Source of the DNA: Methanosarcinales archaeon
GTDB lineage: Archaea > Halobacteriota > Methanosarcinia > Methanosarcinales > Methanocomedenaceae
Direction of reading: 5' to 3'
DNA: 11,368 nt
NCBI GenBank assembly: GCA_023136155.1
Contig: JAGLRT010000051.1
Location: forward strand, 1 to 11,368
Shown: positions 1-6,908 of the stretch, one piece after another
Position numbering within the stretch: the first letter of the stretch is position 1
Layout of the letters: each line of letters opens with the position of its first letter
The notes under the pieces: model-generated
Told to the model about the DNA's origin: nothing
The model's database searches: none
What the model saw: the letters and a program-made list of their open reading frames with translations, nothing else
Position numbers and translations under genes: made by a program

Positions 1-294
1 TGACCCATTTTGGTTGACCCTCTGGTAAAGATCCTGAAGATATGCCAGGTCTGAGACAAAAAGGCCTTCTATAATCCTAGGGTTAATTGAAGAAAGATTG
101 CCCAGTTTAGTAACCACTCGAGAGAGCAGGATAATGCTCAGGTATGCAGGATTTCCCTGTACTCGAGGGTCTTTTATGGGCAATATCTCATCAGCTGCGG
201 TAGCCAAACGCATAACCCCTTCTTTGTGCAAACTTCCTTCTTCGTCTACATATCCATTTGGAAGAACAAAATCAAACTCTGTCTGGAAACTCAC
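1..294 (-). CDS. Small conserved eCIS/phage-tail assembly protein, 3' end cut by window edge
   Basis: This partial frame encodes 98 residues with no stop before the window edge. It starts at a GTG whose last bases overlap the tube gene's stop (GTGA, 4-bp overlap). A GGTGAG ribosome site at 301-306 lies 6 nt upstream, inside the end of the tube gene, which supports the GTG start and translational coupling. The N-terminus reads VSFQTEFDFVLPNGYVDEEG, followed by a GVMRLATAADEI segment, a DPRVQGNPAYLSIILLSRVV helix-like stretch and a DLAYLQDLYQRVN helix. From memory, small proteins of this pattern follow the tube gene in many eCIS loci and resemble tail-assembly proteins. In phage tails this position often holds an assembly chaperone for the tape-measure protein, so a chaperone role is an inference from position. 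No catalytic motif or membrane segment is visible. The gene is surely real; its exact role is uncertain. Confidence 0.8.
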   Translation of the reverse strand, partial: MSFQTEFDFVLPNGYVDEEGSLHKEGVMRLATAADEILPIKDPRVQGNPAYLSIILLSRVVTKLGNLSSINPRIIEGLFVSDLAYLQDLYQRVNQNGS

Positions 295-731
295 GATGTT
301 CTCACCATTCCTTCATGAACGATCTCCATTGTCTCGATAGCCACATCATTACCCTTGGCGGTCAGGTCGGGAGCATCATATTTACTGGGCCAGGCTTCCC
401 TGAATTCCCAACGAGATTTTGCATTCCCTTCTTCATCCATGAGTATGACTGCAATATTTCTCCTGGCATCTTTCATTTTACCCTGCATCACCAGTTTTCG
501 CCAATCAAAAAGGCTCAATGAGTCATCAGTGATACCCCATTTAAGGGATATATTCCCATACTTGTTCAGACCAGGTAGCTTCCTGACAGTCGTATCTTCG
601 TTTCCTTCCCTGTATTCTATGGGATCGCTACTGGTATCCGGAATGGTAACCTCGCTGAATCCTGCCTGGACTAATCCGTCGATCTCCAGCAAGAACCTGA
701 AGTTCCTATATGGATCATTTCTTTCTGCCAT
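291..731 (-). CDS. eCIS inner tube protein (T4 gp19-like, Afp1/Pvc1 type)
   Basis: The 146-residue product is the hexameric inner-tube subunit of a contractile phage-tail-like particle; it stacks inside the sheath and carries cargo. Its size and sequence match the conserved phage-tail-region family of T4 gp19-like proteins. The diagnostic N-terminus is DPYRNFRFLLEIDGLVQAGF, followed by a SEVTIPDTSSDPIEYREGNE segment, and then LPGLNKYGNISLKWGITDD and DWRKLVMQGK, the usual tube-fold signature. The start is fixed by a textbook AGGAGGT ribosome site 7 nt upstream. It lies 18 bp after the sheath stop and overlaps the next gene by 4 bp, so sheath, tube and the small following protein are almost certainly co-transcribed. 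The strong ribosome site agrees with the high copy number a tube subunit needs. No truncation is apparent. Identification as tube rather than sheath or baseplate is firm. Confidence 0.95.
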   Translation of the reverse strand: MAERNDPYRNFRFLLEIDGLVQAGFSEVTIPDTSSDPIEYREGNEDTTVRKLPGLNKYGNISLKWGITDDSLSLFDWRKLVMQGKMKDARRNIAVILMDEEGNAKSRWEFREAWPSKYDAPDLTAKGNDVAIETMEIVHEGMVRTS

Positions 732-738
732 ATTATTT

Positions 739-745
739 ACCTCCT
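739..745 (-). promoter_or_regulatory. Strong Shine-Dalgarno site of the tube gene
   Basis: On the minus strand this reads AGGAGGT, a near-perfect anti-16S match, 7 nt before the tube ATG at 731. It fixes the tube start and is the strongest ribosome site in the cluster. Confidence 0.85.
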
Positions 746-749
746 ATTA

Positions 750-2294
750 TCATTCCGTAGGTGCGGAACCACCTGCCCATTGGGCGATGCGGAATATGAC
801 GAATTCTGCTGGCTTTACCGGAGCAACACCTATTATGACAATAAGCTTACCATTGTCCAGATCTGCCTGTGTCATGGTCGTTCGGTCACATTTCACAAAA
901 AATGCCTCTTCAGGAGTCAATCCCATCAAAGCTCCATCTCTCCAGACCGTTGTTAAGAACTGTGAAACTGATTGTTTCACTCTGGCCCAGAGTTTTTCAT
1001 TGTTGGGTTCAAAAACCACCCATTGTGATCCATGATCAATTGATTCTTCCAGATACAGGAACAACCGCCTGACATTAAGATATTTCCAGAGTGGATCGCT
1101 GGATGTTGTCCTCGCACCCCAGACCCTGATACCTCTGCCTTTGAAAGCACGAATGCAGTTCACTCCTTTGGGATTCAGTATGTCCTGTTCACTTTTTGTC
1201 AGGGAAAATTGTAATTTCTGTACTCCCCTGACAATTTCATTGGCCGGTGCTTTATGTACACCACGTTCAGTGTCACTTCTGGCATAAACACCTGCCATAT
1301 GACCTCCAGGTGGGACCAGTTTTGGAATGTTCGTAACCGGATCCATTACATATATCCAAGGATAGTAGAAGGCAGCATATTTAGAATCTTTCGGGGGTAC
1401 CAAAGTCGATATCGGACCGGCACTTTGGTCAGATTGTAAAACAGCAAACCTATCTTTCATATTCTCACAGTGCGAGACAATGGAATCGGTCAAACCAGTT
1501 ATCGAATTTTCATCAGGCACGCAAACAATGGAGATATCATCTACTTCTTCAAAAGCTGCAAATCCGGTTTTGCTTCCGATGTCTGTTGAACCTTCAAAGT
1601 CTGAAAGTTTGACAGCCTGTCCGGGAGAACCACCAGATAATAATATCGTATCGTTGGTACTCGGTCGACCGTCAGCTTTCTTTTCAAGTTTTATTAAACT
1701 GGATATGTCATTGATCTGCTTTTCATAATAATCGCTGGACTTTTCTTTGGGAGATAAGTTATCGTATATCTCAATGATATCTGCAGGATTGTTCTTTTGT
1801 GCTTCCACCCACTGTTCATCGGTAGGTTCAGCTTCTTCAGGTGTCACCATGCTTTTCCAATACATGACCGTAAGTTTGAAAAGCCCGTTCTCTTCTTTGT
1901 ATAATGTTGCATCTTCTACGATTATTGCTACATTGTTCCCCCATGTTCCAGAGCCTACAACGTTGATGTCTATAACATCTGTTGTTTCTCCGTCCTCTGT
2001 TTTTGTCAGGGTTGCCGTAGAGGTTGCAGCACCATTGCCAATGATACGACCGATAAAACAGCGTTTTCCGCCATTTCTAAAGAATCCCTCTACACCGTAT
2101 GCCAGATAAGAACCTTCTACGAATCCACCATACATTGCCTGGAAATTTCCAAAGTTAGTGACTAACCGTGGATTGGTCGGTCCTCGTACTGTTTGTCCGA
2201 GGAATCCTACTGTACTGGTGCTTACACCCTCTATGGGTTTAGCTCCGATTTCGATTTCTTCGATATATACTCCTGGTGCCAGATATTCAGGCAT
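750..2294 (-). CDS. eCIS contractile tail sheath protein
   Basis: The 514-residue product is the sheath subunit that polymerises around the tube and contracts to drive it into a target. The N-terminus carries the family motif LAPGVYIEEIEIG, then GVSTSTVGFLGQTVRGPTNP. The central part is the subtilisin-like sheath fold plus a hydrophilic segment around residues 150-215. The C-terminal domain, from about residue 388 to the end, has the hallmark series GIRVWGARTTSSDP, WKYLNVRRLFLYLEESI, WVVFEPNNEKLW and the final VAPVKPAEFVIFRI strand, which links neighbouring subunits in known sheaths. The length is normal for single-sheath eCIS. The start is set by a GAGGTGAT ribosome site at 2298-2305. Only one sheath gene is in view, unlike Afp/PVC loci, which have several; others could lie outside the window. 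It is followed 18 bp later by the tube gene, the standard sheath-tube order. Confidence 0.96.
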   Translation of the reverse strand: MPEYLAPGVYIEEIEIGAKPIEGVSTSTVGFLGQTVRGPTNPRLVTNFGNFQAMYGGFVEGSYLAYGVEGFFRNGGKRCFIGRIIGNGAATSTATLTKTEDGETTDVIDINVVGSGTWGNNVAIIVEDATLYKEENGLFKLTVMYWKSMVTPEEAEPTDEQWVEAQKNNPADIIEIYDNLSPKEKSSDYYEKQINDISSLIKLEKKADGRPSTNDTILLSGGSPGQAVKLSDFEGSTDIGSKTGFAAFEEVDDISIVCVPDENSITGLTDSIVSHCENMKDRFAVLQSDQSAGPISTLVPPKDSKYAAFYYPWIYVMDPVTNIPKLVPPGGHMAGVYARSDTERGVHKAPANEIVRGVQKLQFSLTKSEQDILNPKGVNCIRAFKGRGIRVWGARTTSSDPLWKYLNVRRLFLYLEESIDHGSQWVVFEPNNEKLWARVKQSVSQFLTTVWRDGALMGLTPEEAFFVKCDRTTMTQADLDNGKLIVIIGVAPVKPAEFVIFRIAQWAGGSAPTE

Positions 2295-2297
2295 TAA

Positions 2298-2305
2298 ATC
2301 ACCTC
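2298..2305 (-). promoter_or_regulatory. Shine-Dalgarno site of the sheath gene
   Basis: The minus strand reads GAGGTGAT just upstream of the sheath ATG at 2294. This is the archaeal GGTGAT type, and it supports the chosen start and strong translation. Confidence 0.75.
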
Positions 2306-2342
2306 ACTATCTTTTATTTTATCAACACAAATCCTTACACTT

Positions 2343-2984
2343 TCAAGGATAAGTGATTGAGAGTAATGTGGTCTTCCCTTCTTCCACTTCTACAGTGACA
2401 TTTTTTTTACGAATCTTCCCCTTCTTATTGCGATAATCAGGATGTTCGATGTTGAGTTCTGGGTTTTTACCATCTATTTTCACCATCTTTTTTCCATCCT
2501 CTGTCTCAACTTCATAATAATTCAATCCCCTGAAATAGATGACAAATTCCCCAAGTGTTGTTGTTTGAGTTTCAAAATCAGTTTTTTTCATTCTTATTGT
2601 GGCACCTGAAATGCCATCATTTTGTGAATCCCGAACACATCCTCGTATCAGGGTAGCTGAAGATGGAAATAGGTAGGATGGGTTGGGTTTAAGCGTAATA
2701 TTCACAACAGGACATAATGTATCCAGTTCGCCCAATTCGATATTTTCCGACTCATTATCAAAATAATAATCTCCACCCTGTACTAAAACAGTATCATTAC
2801 TCCCTTTTAGATCTAAAAAGAGGTAGTAACCACTTAGATTTTTTACTGGCTGTATATCCTGGTCCTTTAAAAAAATTTTAAGTTCGCTGATGACCCTGCT
2901 TTCCTGATAATCATCCGTAATATCAACTGCCAGAGAAAGTCTTGTAGTAATGGATTCTGCCAATATACTGATATTCTGATTCAT
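2343..2984 (-). CDS. eCIS-associated beta-rich protein with carboxypeptidase-regulatory-like domain
   Basis: The 213-residue product has no signal peptide or membrane segment. Residues 12-60 hold a small beta domain ending in NLSGYYLFLDL. Residues 98-116 carry KPNPSYLFPSSATLIRGCV, which leads into a carboxypeptidase-regulatory-like (transthyretin-like) fold with GCVRDSQNDGISGATIRM and TLGEFVIYFRGL. A basic stretch (YRNKKGKIRKKN, about 184-195) precedes the last strands. From memory, two-part proteins of this pattern sit between DUF4255 and sheath genes in other eCIS loci, but their role is not settled. A collar, sheath-end or adhesion-like structural part is an inference. The start overlaps the DUF4255 stop as ATGA and has a GGAGGT site at 2991-2996, 6 nt upstream, so the two are translationally coupled. 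The gap to the sheath gene is 48 bp. The domain call is firmer than the function. Confidence 0.85.
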   Translation of the reverse strand: MNQNISILAESITTRLSLAVDITDDYQESRVISELKIFLKDQDIQPVKNLSGYYLFLDLKGSNDTVLVQGGDYYFDNESENIELGELDTLCPVVNITLKPNPSYLFPSSATLIRGCVRDSQNDGISGATIRMKKTDFETQTTTLGEFVIYFRGLNYYEVETEDGKKMVKIDGKNPELNIEHPDYRNKKGKIRKKNVTVEVEEGKTTLLSITYP

Positions 2985-3580
2985 CTGACGACCTCCATCA
3001 TGTGATGGTTAAGATTTCGTTGGACAACTCTTTGGTTTTCTCTTTCCCTTGTGGATTCAATTTTTGTAGGAGTCGCAATATAGCATATTGAAGGCCTGAA
3101 AGGTTTATCTTGAAACGTGGTCCATATCTTTGTCATATCATCCAAACTAAGAGGAAAGTGGGTTATGTGTATTTCCTCATTATTTTCAGTTAGACCTCCT
3201 CTCAAAACCGAACCTTGCAAAATTGCATTGTCATAAATTACTTGCATAGCCCGACCTAAAATACTATGCTCTTCTTTTGTCCTCTCTGTCTTATCTTGTA
3301 TTCCCGTAGAAGGATATGACGTCAATAGATAATATAAATCCAGATTGAGAGGAGGATATTTTGTAGTATTTGGTTTAATTACCTGCATTTCCTGGTTCTT
3401 CAAGTGGACGTTTTCATGAACTTGAAATAAAAAAAGGGACAATCGTATATCATCATTATCTTCGATCTCTCCTGGAGAAAAAAGAATGATTGAAGCTGGA
3501 GCAATCAGGTCTTCCATATTTTCTCTCAGTAAGTCTACCAAAGTCTCACCGACATCTGCAATTGCTGTGTAGTCTGACAT
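2981..3580 (-). CDS. DUF4255 protein, predicted eCIS tail terminator (Afp16/Pvc16 N-terminal type)
   Basis: The 199-residue product matches the DUF4255 / Pvc16 N-terminal family. In Afp and PVC particles that family caps the end of the tube and sheath and sets particle length. The visible hallmarks are an N-terminal helix (AIADVGETLVDLLRENME), SIILFSPGEIED, the strand RLSLFLFQVHENVHLKNQ, and the diagnostic PPLNLDLYYLLTSYP followed by the helix HSILGRAMQVIYDN and the ITHFPLSLDDMTKIWTTF segment. The C-terminus, about 20 residues after CYIATPTKIES, is charged. The length fits a compact DUF4255-only version, shorter than Afp16. No clear ribosome site precedes the ATG; the upstream 125 bp is AT-rich and may hold its own promoter. 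The stop overlaps the next gene's start by 4 bp. The family assignment is strong; the cap role follows from homologues. Confidence 0.92.
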   Translation of the reverse strand: MSDYTAIADVGETLVDLLRENMEDLIAPASIILFSPGEIEDNDDIRLSLFLFQVHENVHLKNQEMQVIKPNTTKYPPLNLDLYYLLTSYPSTGIQDKTERTKEEHSILGRAMQVIYDNAILQGSVLRGGLTENNEEIHITHFPLSLDDMTKIWTTFQDKPFRPSICYIATPTKIESTRERENQRVVQRNLNHHMMEVVR

Positions 3581-3675
3581 ATCGATTCTCTATAAATTGT
3601 CTTGTTCTTATCCTAATAATTGGAAAAAAATGAGGGAAAAAATATGTAACATTTCACACATTCACATTAAATGAT

Positions 3676-3687
3676 GTTTATAAATTC
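3676..3687 (-). promoter_or_regulatory. Possible TATA box upstream of the structural eCIS genes
   Basis: The minus strand reads GAATTTATAAAC, an archaeal TATA-like element, about 100 bp before the DUF4255 start and just after the ATPase stop. Downstream of it are T6 (3637-3642) and T7 (3624-3630) runs on the transcribed strand, which could be an archaeal terminator for ATPase transcripts. The element could let the structural genes be transcribed apart from the ATPase. AT-rich spacers give such matches by chance, so the call is weak. Confidence 0.35.
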
Positions 3688-3705
3688 ATATGATAAATAC
3701 AGAAA

Positions 3706-5937
3706 TTATTTCACCAATGCATGATATTTTCCAAATTCTCCCTGCGTACAAAGCTTTCCCATCTTTTGGAATTCCCGCTTTATAGCCCGGATGATATGTT
3801 CCATTGCAATGATGTGTGAATCGCCGGCTGCCAGGAATGCTGCATTTAAAGCTATATTTCTTATATTACCACCAGTAATTTTGAAACTTGCAAGGAATTT
3901 ATAATCGACACCATTTTCAATAGGTGTTTCTTCTGGGAATATCTGTTTCCAGATCTGTTCTCTTTGCTTAACATCTGGAAAAGGGAATTCAATATTAAAA
4001 TGTAACCTGCGCAGGAAAGCGTCATCCATATTCTTTTTGAAGTTTGTGGCCAGGATGACGATTCCATTATGTTCCTCCATTTTCTGTAGCAAATAATTGG
4101 TCTCAATATTTGCATAACGGTCATGTGAATCTTTAACCTCTGAACGTTTTCCGAAAAGTGCATCAGCTTCATCAAAAAATAGGATTGCATTGCTTGTTTC
4201 AGCTTCCTTAAAAATCTTTTTTAGATTTTTTTCAGTTTCACCGATATATTTACTGACAATACTGGATAGGTCTATTTTATAAAGGTCAAGTCCAACCTCA
4301 CCAGATATAATCCCGGCTGCCATGGTCTTTCCAGTGCCAGAAGGCCCTGAAAATAGAATATTCAGTCCATTTCCCAGGGATAATTTCCTGTCAAACCCCC
4401 AATCATAGTACACAGTTCCCTTATATTTAACATTTCCACTTACTTCTTTTAACTGGTCAGTGTTATCTTCAGGAAGGACCAGATCGTCCCAAGAATGAAA
4501 GGATTCGATCTTCTTAGCAAGGGTTTCAAGGTTCTGATTGGATTGGGCTTTACACCCCTGATAAAAGTCAGATAGTGATATTGTGCATTCAACCGGATTT
4601 TTAATCATTGCGATATTACTGGCTGTATTGATTGCATCTTTTATCTGACCACCACTGAAATTGAATTTATTAGCAAGGGTTTCACAATCCACATCATCAT
4701 TCATTGAGATGTGTTGATCACAATCCAACAATACCCCCCAAAGTTGTTTACGAAGTGCAAAATCTGGCAAGGAAAATGTATAATCTATAAATCTGTGATT
4801 TTTCAAGATTGTTCTTTGTTTCCAAGAATCCTCTCCCGATAAGAAAATCCAGCCATGGAAGTTATCCAGCTTATTGAATAGAATATTAAAGGGAATTACA
4901 GGTTCTTCATCCTTGAAAATTGAATCGAATCCTTCGAAATAAAGATATGCATTCTGTAGTACAGCCTCACGGATAATCAGGGTCAATGTTTCAACGCTTT
5001 TTTCGCTGTTCAAAACATGGGAATCAACAATCAACAAAGGTATACCCAATTCCCTGCAAAAAACTTCAGATGTTGTCTTTTTTCCAGCACCATATGCCCC
5101 ATGAAAATATAATATCAAAGGGTCATCCAACTGGGAATGCAACGTCAATAATTCCGTTAATCTGTTCTTTGCCTGCTCTCCTGAAATGATGTCTTTGTTA
5201 TAACTTTTTGGCTCTATCATTTTGGAAAAATTCCGAATACCTGGATCTACCTCATTCGATCCAGTCAGAAAGTTCACGATCCTTTCATCGACTTTCATGA
5301 AATTTGATACGAGAGATGATGTTCCTCCCTGGTCATTATTTAAAAGATGAATAATCCGGTTCTTGATCAATGGTGCTTCCGGAGAAAAATATTCCCTCCC
5401 TTTGATCCGTTCTTCAATTGAAGTGAAAAGAAGATGCATTGCGAGATCAACTTGTGGCAACTTTTTTGTGACATCGTTTTGGAGATACGAATACAACTTT
5501 TCATACCTGAGATCAAATTCAGGGGCCAGGGCAATCAGAAGAATGTCGATTTCAAATGATTTCAGGTTAAAAAGGTCTGCTAGTAAATGAAGACGCAGTT
5601 CTTTTCCTTTTTTGATACTATTTTTTTTCTTTTGGTTAATTTCCCTGGTTATTGTATCAATATGTTCCTGTTCTGAATCTGAAATTGGATTCGATTTAAA
5701 TTCGCCTAAGGGATTCTGCAAAATTGTATTCACTTCACCTTCAGATACATATAACCCGCGAAGTTCATCTATAAACTCTTGCTGATCTCCCATGAAATTG
5801 TTAATATAAGAATGTATCATCAGGTCAATTCTATGAAATTCATCCAGAAGGCATTCAATACTATTATCATAGATAATTACACCTTCGGGAGGAAGGAATG
5901 TTCCCGATTTTTTTTTGGATTTAGGGATCATTTTCAT
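3706..5937 (-). CDS. Two-module AAA+ ATPase of the eCIS (Afp15/Pvc15 type), first module degenerate
   Basis: The 743-residue product is the ATPase found in nearly all eCIS loci and thought to act in particle assembly or maturation. Residues 1-240 form a helical N-terminal region without a recognised active site. The first AAA module (about 250-460) has a Walker A variant, GAYGAGKKT at 280-288, with Lys at the usual Ser/Thr position, and YLYFEGFD at 331-338 where Walker B should read hhhhDE; it is probably impaired in hydrolysis. The second module (about 495-725) is canonical: Walker A GPSGTGKT at 531-538, Walker B ILFFDEAD at 585-592, sensor-1 ILATN at 628-632 and an FLRRL arginine pair at 643-644. 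The start could be M1 or M3; M1 is used because an AAGTGA stretch lies upstream of it. It begins 50 bp after the 107-residue gene and is probably co-transcribed with it. Confidence 0.93.
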   Translation of the reverse strand: MKMIPKSKKKSGTFLPPEGVIIYDNSIECLLDEFHRIDLMIHSYINNFMGDQQEFIDELRGLYVSEGEVNTILQNPLGEFKSNPISDSEQEHIDTITREINQKKKNSIKKGKELRLHLLADLFNLKSFEIDILLIALAPEFDLRYEKLYSYLQNDVTKKLPQVDLAMHLLFTSIEERIKGREYFSPEAPLIKNRIIHLLNNDQGGTSSLVSNFMKVDERIVNFLTGSNEVDPGIRNFSKMIEPKSYNKDIISGEQAKNRLTELLTLHSQLDDPLILYFHGAYGAGKKTTSEVFCRELGIPLLIVDSHVLNSEKSVETLTLIIREAVLQNAYLYFEGFDSIFKDEEPVIPFNILFNKLDNFHGWIFLSGEDSWKQRTILKNHRFIDYTFSLPDFALRKQLWGVLLDCDQHISMNDDVDCETLANKFNFSGGQIKDAINTASNIAMIKNPVECTISLSDFYQGCKAQSNQNLETLAKKIESFHSWDDLVLPEDNTDQLKEVSGNVKYKGTVYYDWGFDRKLSLGNGLNILFSGPSGTGKTMAAGIISGEVGLDLYKIDLSSIVSKYIGETEKNLKKIFKEAETSNAILFFDEADALFGKRSEVKDSHDRYANIETNYLLQKMEEHNGIVILATNFKKNMDDAFLRRLHFNIEFPFPDVKQREQIWKQIFPEETPIENGVDYKFLASFKITGGNIRNIALNAAFLAAGDSHIIAMEHIIRAIKREFQKMGKLCTQGEFGKYHALVK

Positions 5938-5987
5938 AGATTTTTCACTTCTTATGTATTTGAAGGATAATCATGAATAGCAAAATT

Positions 5988-6311
5988 TTATAATCTACCA
6001 TATGCAGTCATGAGTAAATCATAATCTGATAATTTTCCCAGCGACTTCAATCGATCTACTTCAATTAAGAATTTCCCCAGTAAACTTTGATCCAGATTTT
6101 TTTTGTCTGAAAATTTAACCGCTAGGCTCTTCAATTCCTTTTTAGATGAATATTTTTTAGGCATCTTTTCATCAATAAAATCAAATAGTAATCCGCATTT
6201 AATATGTCCTACGGTTGCGGTAGATGGATTTGCTGAATTATTAATATAATCTTTAAACGTTTCTCCCTGGATAAATTCACCACATTCACATAAAATCATT
6301 TCATCACCCAT
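5988..6311 (-). CDS. Small protein with Cys/His putative zinc motif at the head of the eCIS cluster
   Basis: The 107-residue product has no function I can name. C8 and C10 (CECGEF) pair with H36 and C39 (GHIKCG), a spacing that could bind one zinc ion as a minimal knuckle. After the motif come an FDFIDEKMPKKY linker and a Lys-rich helical half, ending with KFLIEVDRLKSLGKLSDYDL. No signal peptide or membrane segment is present, so it is probably cytoplasmic. Two starts are possible: ATG at 6311, with no ribosome site and so perhaps leaderless, or ATG at 6299, preceded by GGTGAT, which gives a 103-residue protein starting MILCECGEF. It ends 50 bp before the ATPase start on the same strand, suggesting a shared transcript. 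An adaptor, regulator or ATPase partner is possible but is inference from position only. Confidence 0.75.
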   Translation of the reverse strand: MGDEMILCECGEFIQGETFKDYINNSANPSTATVGHIKCGLLFDFIDEKMPKKYSSKKELKSLAVKFSDKKNLDQSLLGKFLIEVDRLKSLGKLSDYDLLMTAYGRL

Positions 6312-6526
6312 AATTTTAAAGATTTACAGTAACCACTATTCAAAAGGAGTGGTCATTGCCCAATCGCTCGGCCCCAAATATTAATCTACCTTAAACCCCA
6401 GTGGTAAATTAATCAATAAAAATAATTGATGCTAATAGTATAATAACTTTTCTAGGATACAGATCTTGGGACAAAATTCACTTATCCTGCCTTACGTGGC
6501 CAATGCGGTACAATGGCATCTATAAT

Positions 6527-6739
6527 CTAAATAGAGCCAATTTTCCTAACATTATGTGCAACATTCTTAAGTCGTGTTTTAGTAATCTTGTGCACATCAA
6601 GTATCTTCCTTCGAGGAGCTCCAAATCCAGCCATCACTATATATAGTAAACCGTTTCCGATATCGACCGCATATGATAGTCTTCTAACCACTCCTGTGTA
6701 TCTCCCCATATTGAATAAAGATATCACTCCATCCTGCAA
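6527..6739 (-). CDS. Doubtful 70-residue open reading frame, no recognised family
   Basis: This frame in the spacer encodes 70 residues, with a fairly apolar middle (AVDIGNGLLYIVMAGFGAP) and a basic C-terminal part (RRKILDVHKITKTRLKNVAH). I recognise no family. The first ATG has no convincing ribosome site; the internal ATG at residue 11 lies in ATATGGGGAGATAC, also without one. A plus-strand frame overlaps much of it, so neither has coding evidence beyond being open. It could be a small real gene, the remains of a larger one, or chance. It is listed because it is the only sizeable frame in the spacer on the same strand as its neighbours. Confidence 0.25.
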   Translation of the reverse strand: MQDGVISLFNMGRYTGVVRRLSYAVDIGNGLLYIVMAGFGAPRRKILDVHKITKTRLKNVAHNVRKIGSI

Positions 6740-6788
6740 ACCCCTTACTCCTGAATGTTACATTGCTGCGAGGTTAAAAATAAGGGGT
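6740..6788. repeat. 8-bp perfect inverted repeat in the alaS-eCIS spacer
   Basis: ACCCCTTA at 6740-6747 is matched by TAAGGGGT at 6781-6788, with a 33-nt spacer. It lies directly upstream of the doubtful 70-residue frame on the minus strand. It could be a long-loop hairpin or a divided operator, or a chance match. No further arm extension is seen. Confidence 0.35.
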
Positions 6789-6903
6789 GATACCATTTGT
6801 TGATACTAGATCAGTAATCCAGCGAGATCCATAGATTCCACATCAAGCAAACTAACGGACCGTGAATGCAACGATAAAATGTGGTACTGCATTACATTCC
6901 AGG

Positions 6904-6908
6904 AAAAA
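6904..6908 (-). terminator. Possible oligo-T terminator after alaS
   Basis: The transcribed strand carries a T5 run within GCTATTTTTCC about 20 nt after the alaS stop. Archaeal termination commonly uses such T runs without a hairpin. It is short, so this is a weak call. Confidence 0.3.

Noticed and set aside
355..1035. Plus-strand open frame of 226 residues opposite tube and sheath
   Set aside because: It lies antisense to two confidently identified structural genes, has no ribosome site and no recognisable domain.
1..3580. Prophage or R-type tailocin rather than eCIS
   Set aside because: The DUF4255 cap gene and the AAA+ ATPase are eCIS hallmarks, and no capsid, terminase, lysis or integrase gene is visible. 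The left side is out of view, so this is not absolute.
3861..4190. Minus-strand 109-residue frame inside the ATPase gene
   Set aside because: It lies wholly within the second AAA module in another frame; the ATPase frame carries all the motifs.
6332..6353. ACCACT/AGTGGT hairpin just upstream of the eCIS head gene
   Set aside because: Arms of only 6 bp with a 10-nt loop are common by chance in an AT-rich spacer; no T run follows on the transcribed strand and no regulator is known to bind it.
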